DNA of 7,287 nt from Methanoregula sp. (GTDB lineage: Archaea > Halobacteriota > Methanomicrobia > Methanomicrobiales > Methanospirillaceae), in assembly GCA_028705545.1 (NCBI GenBank), contig JAQWDG010000088.1:1-7287 (forward strand). Direction: 5' to 3'. Within the stretch, counting starts at the first letter, position 1, and each line of letters begins with the position of its first letter. The translations under genes and the position numbers were made by a program. Positions 5,966 through 7,287 of this stretch are shown here, piece after piece. The notes beneath the pieces were generated by a model. That model made no database searches. It saw only the letters and a program-made list of their open reading frames with translations, and had not been told where the DNA came from.

Positions 5966-6619
5966 TCACCGGTAAAGTATAAAAAATGCACTTACGGGGA
6001 TCCATGCGACGAGAAATGCTGCCCCTGCGCAGGTTCCGGCAAGGATATCGAAAAACGGTGTACAGAACCGGGGGCAGCAGGTACCACCATCGCGGTAACC
6101 CCGCACTGCAAGAAGTTCGGCCATTTCCTCTGCACGAACGAGTGCATCGTGGACCAGGACCCGGCCCGCAGAAATGACGGATCTAATCCCCCACGGCAAC
6201 TGTTTTTGCGCGGACGCGATCCGGATCCGGGTAAAATCGTCCCCGAGCCCGTCAGCGGCCTGCATGGCCATTCCTGCGATCATTCCCAGTTCAAAGCCTC
6301 TTTTTGGACCAAGGAGCCAGGTTCCAAGAGCGGGGAAATCCCCGGGCGAAGAATCCGCATACAGCCATGTCCCGACGAGCAGGATCGCCGTCATCCGGAC
6401 CAGGTACGAAAAACCGTCACCTCCCGAAAGTACGATGACAAGGGAGACAAGGCAGAATAAAACAAACGCAGCAAGGACTGCCATACGGTGCCGGATGCAG
6501 CCCAGCCGCGGAGTAAAAACAAGCCACCAGACAAAGGCCGCCACTGCACCGCTGATGCTGATAAAAGCAGCGGCCGAGAGGAGACACGCAGCAAACAGCC
6601 TTATTCGTGCGTCCTGCAT
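5966..6619 (-). CDS. ecfT: ECF transporter transmembrane coupling subunit EcfT (CbiQ/BioN-like)
   Basis: EcfT is the membrane scaffold that couples ATP hydrolysis by the EcfA ATPases to movement of a vitamin-binding S component. The 217-residue protein has hydrophobic segments near 8-35, 46-65, 73-88 and 190-215. Between them is a long, more polar coupling region. That region ends in the helix RAEEMAELLAVRGYRDG (162-178), where VRG stands at the second Ala-Arg-Gly motif that grips the ATPases. The first such motif (often AQ-x-ARG) seems degenerate: AQKQLPWG (137-144). The protein is short for the family, which is usually about 220-270 residues. The ATG at 6619 has a strong GGAGG four bases upstream (6624-6628) and lies 19 bases inside the end of the ATPase gene, so the two are coupled. 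Substrate cannot be read from this subunit; biotin is inferred from the pyc genes 48 bases downstream. Confidence 0.85.
   Translation of the reverse strand: MQDARIRLFAACLLSAAAFISISGAVAAFVWWLVFTPRLGCIRHRMAVLAAFVLFCLVSLVIVLSGGDGFSYLVRMTAILLVGTWLYADSSPGDFPALGTWLLGPKRGFELGMIAGMAMQAADGLGDDFTRIRIASAQKQLPWGIRSVISAGRVLVHDALVRAEEMAELLAVRGYRDGGTCCPRFCTPFFDILAGTCAGAAFLVAWIPVSAFFILYR
5975..5988 (-). promoter_or_regulatory. Possible internal promoter for pycB-pycA
   Basis: The minus strand reads TTTTTTATACTTTA inside the last codons of ecfT, the most TATA-like patch between ecfT and pycB. It would start a transcript near 5955 with a leader of about 38 bases carrying the GAGGA site. A weaker AATTATCAT lies near 5943-5951. 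The 48-base gap would also suit plain co-transcription from upstream. Confidence 0.3.
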
Positions 6620-7287
6620 GCTGCCTCCACAAGGGATTCCTGCGTCAGGTCAGTCGGGATTTTGCCTTCCGCAACAAGACGCCGGAGTAATGCCGGTGCA
6701 TGCTCCCAGGAACGGAGCGCCCCGGGCAGCTCCCCGCAGTCAGCAAGGACACCGGTTCGGATCTCCCAGATATGATCGGTGTGCGGGAAGATGCACTGCT
6801 CGTGCGTAAAGACGACCGTGATCCCCCGCCGCCTCCGGCTTATCTCTCCCGCTGCCCACACCTTTCCCGGGCAGTCGAGCGATGAGAAGGGCTCATCGAG
6901 CAGCAGGAGATCGTATTCCCGGGAGAGAAGGCAGGCAAGGTGGAGGCGCTTGAGCTCCCCCCTGCTTAAGGAGAGAACGGGGCGTTCTGCCGGTACCGCG
7001 ATACCGGCCGAGGCGAGCACGGTTTCCGGTTCTAGGTTCCACGAGCGGCATTCATCTGCCACGGTGAGACCGGTGACATGGAACTCGGGGAACTGGAACG
7101 AGATCATCGCCTGCCCGATCCCTTCCCGGGTCACGGTGCCGCGGTCCGGAGCGAGCAGGCCGGCCATCAGGAGTGCGAGCGTTGACTTCCCGCTGCCCAC
7201 GTCCCCGCTCACAAGGTGAATGCCCGGGTCGAACGTACCGTCTGCGGCAAGAGACCAGTGCGGACGCGCGAGTACAACGGAGTCCAG
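6601..7287 (-). CDS. ecfA: ECF transporter ATP-binding subunit EcfA-type (5' end beyond the right edge)
   Basis: This ABC ATPase powers the ECF importer formed with the overlapping ecfT. The frame stays open to the window edge: 228 residues are visible. A GTG at 7212 is internal, since ARPHWSLAADG and FDPGIHLVSG before Walker A are normal first strands of an ABC domain. Visible motifs, numbered from the edge: Walker A GDVGSGKST (28-36), Q-loop FQFPEF (64-69, the QFPE form typical of EcfA/CbiO), signature LSRGE (107-111, first Gly of LSGGE replaced by Arg), Walker B LLLLDEP (127-133), D-loop SSLD (135-138) and switch His162 in VVFTHEQ. The stop is at 6601. Only one ATPase gene is visible; it may act as a homodimer, as in BioM-type systems, or pair with a second one beyond the edge. 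The start codon is probably a few residues outside the window. Confidence 0.88.
   Translation of the reverse strand: MDSVVLARPHWSLAADGTFDPGIHLVSGDVGSGKSTLALLMAGLLAPDRGTVTREGIGQAMISFQFPEFHVTGLTVADECRSWNLEPETVLASAGIAVPAERPVLSLSRGELKRLHLACLLSREYDLLLLDEPFSSLDCPGKVWAAGEISRRRRGITVVFTHEQCIFPHTDHIWEIRTGVLADCGELPGALRSWEHAPALLRRLVAEGKIPTDLTQESLVEAACRTHE

Noticed and set aside
6174..6809. Plus-strand open frame of 211 codons opposite ecfT and the ATPase
   Set aside because: It is antisense to two overlapping, motif-bearing transporter genes and encodes a Pro/Arg/Ser-rich sequence with no recognisable domain.
6601..7212. ATPase starting at GTG 7212
   Set aside because: The frame continues without a stop to the window edge and the upstream residues look like the first strands of an ABC domain; starting at 7212 would leave Walker A only two residues from the N-terminus.

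Overview
The window looks like chromosomal DNA of a methanogenic archaeon, most likely of the order Methanomicrobiales (Methanoregula-like; this placement is inference). The main support is a gene for Mmp10, the radical SAM enzyme that methylates an arginine of methyl-coenzyme M reductase and is confined to methane metabolism. Other support is a two-subunit archaeal pyruvate carboxylase, tRNA genes without an encoded CCA, an intron-containing tRNA-Met, and archaeal-style TATA boxes and oligo-T terminators in AT-rich spacers.

Layout from left to right. Positions 1-145 (minus) hold the first 48 codons of a GDP-mannose 4,6-dehydratase, which leaves the window at its left edge. tRNA-Thr(TGT) lies at 218-290 (minus). 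mmp10 is the only plus-strand protein gene, preferred start 408, end 1634. A 198-bp convergent spacer with terminators facing both ways and two small hairpins separates it from a DUF350-type membrane protein (1833-2333, minus) made of two copies of an 88-residue unit. An intron-containing elongator tRNA-Met(CAT) lies at 2501-2618 (minus). From 2694 to the right edge everything is on the minus strand in a tight gene string. Transcribed right to left it is: ECF-type ABC ATPase (partial, 6601-7287), EcfT transmembrane subunit (5966-6619), PycB (4169-5917) and PycA (2694-4172).

How the genes work together. PycA (biotin carboxylase) and PycB (carboxyltransferase plus biotin carrier) together make oxaloacetate from pyruvate and bicarbonate, the entry to the incomplete TCA pathway that methanogens use for aspartate- and glutamate-family amino acids. 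The ECF ATPase and EcfT form the energizing module of a vitamin importer. Because they sit directly upstream of a biotin-dependent enzyme on the same strand, the simplest inference is that they drive biotin uptake; the substrate-binding S component is not in the window. Mmp10 acts separately on methyl-coenzyme M reductase, whose genes are not here.

No CRISPR array, insertion sequence, phage gene or clearly unprecedented system is visible. The points most worth checking are the vitamin transporter linked to pyruvate carboxylase and its degenerate coupling motif, the start and leader of mmp10, the exact internal duplication in the DUF350 protein, and the tRNA-Met intron. No stretch longer than 300 bases lacks a gene.
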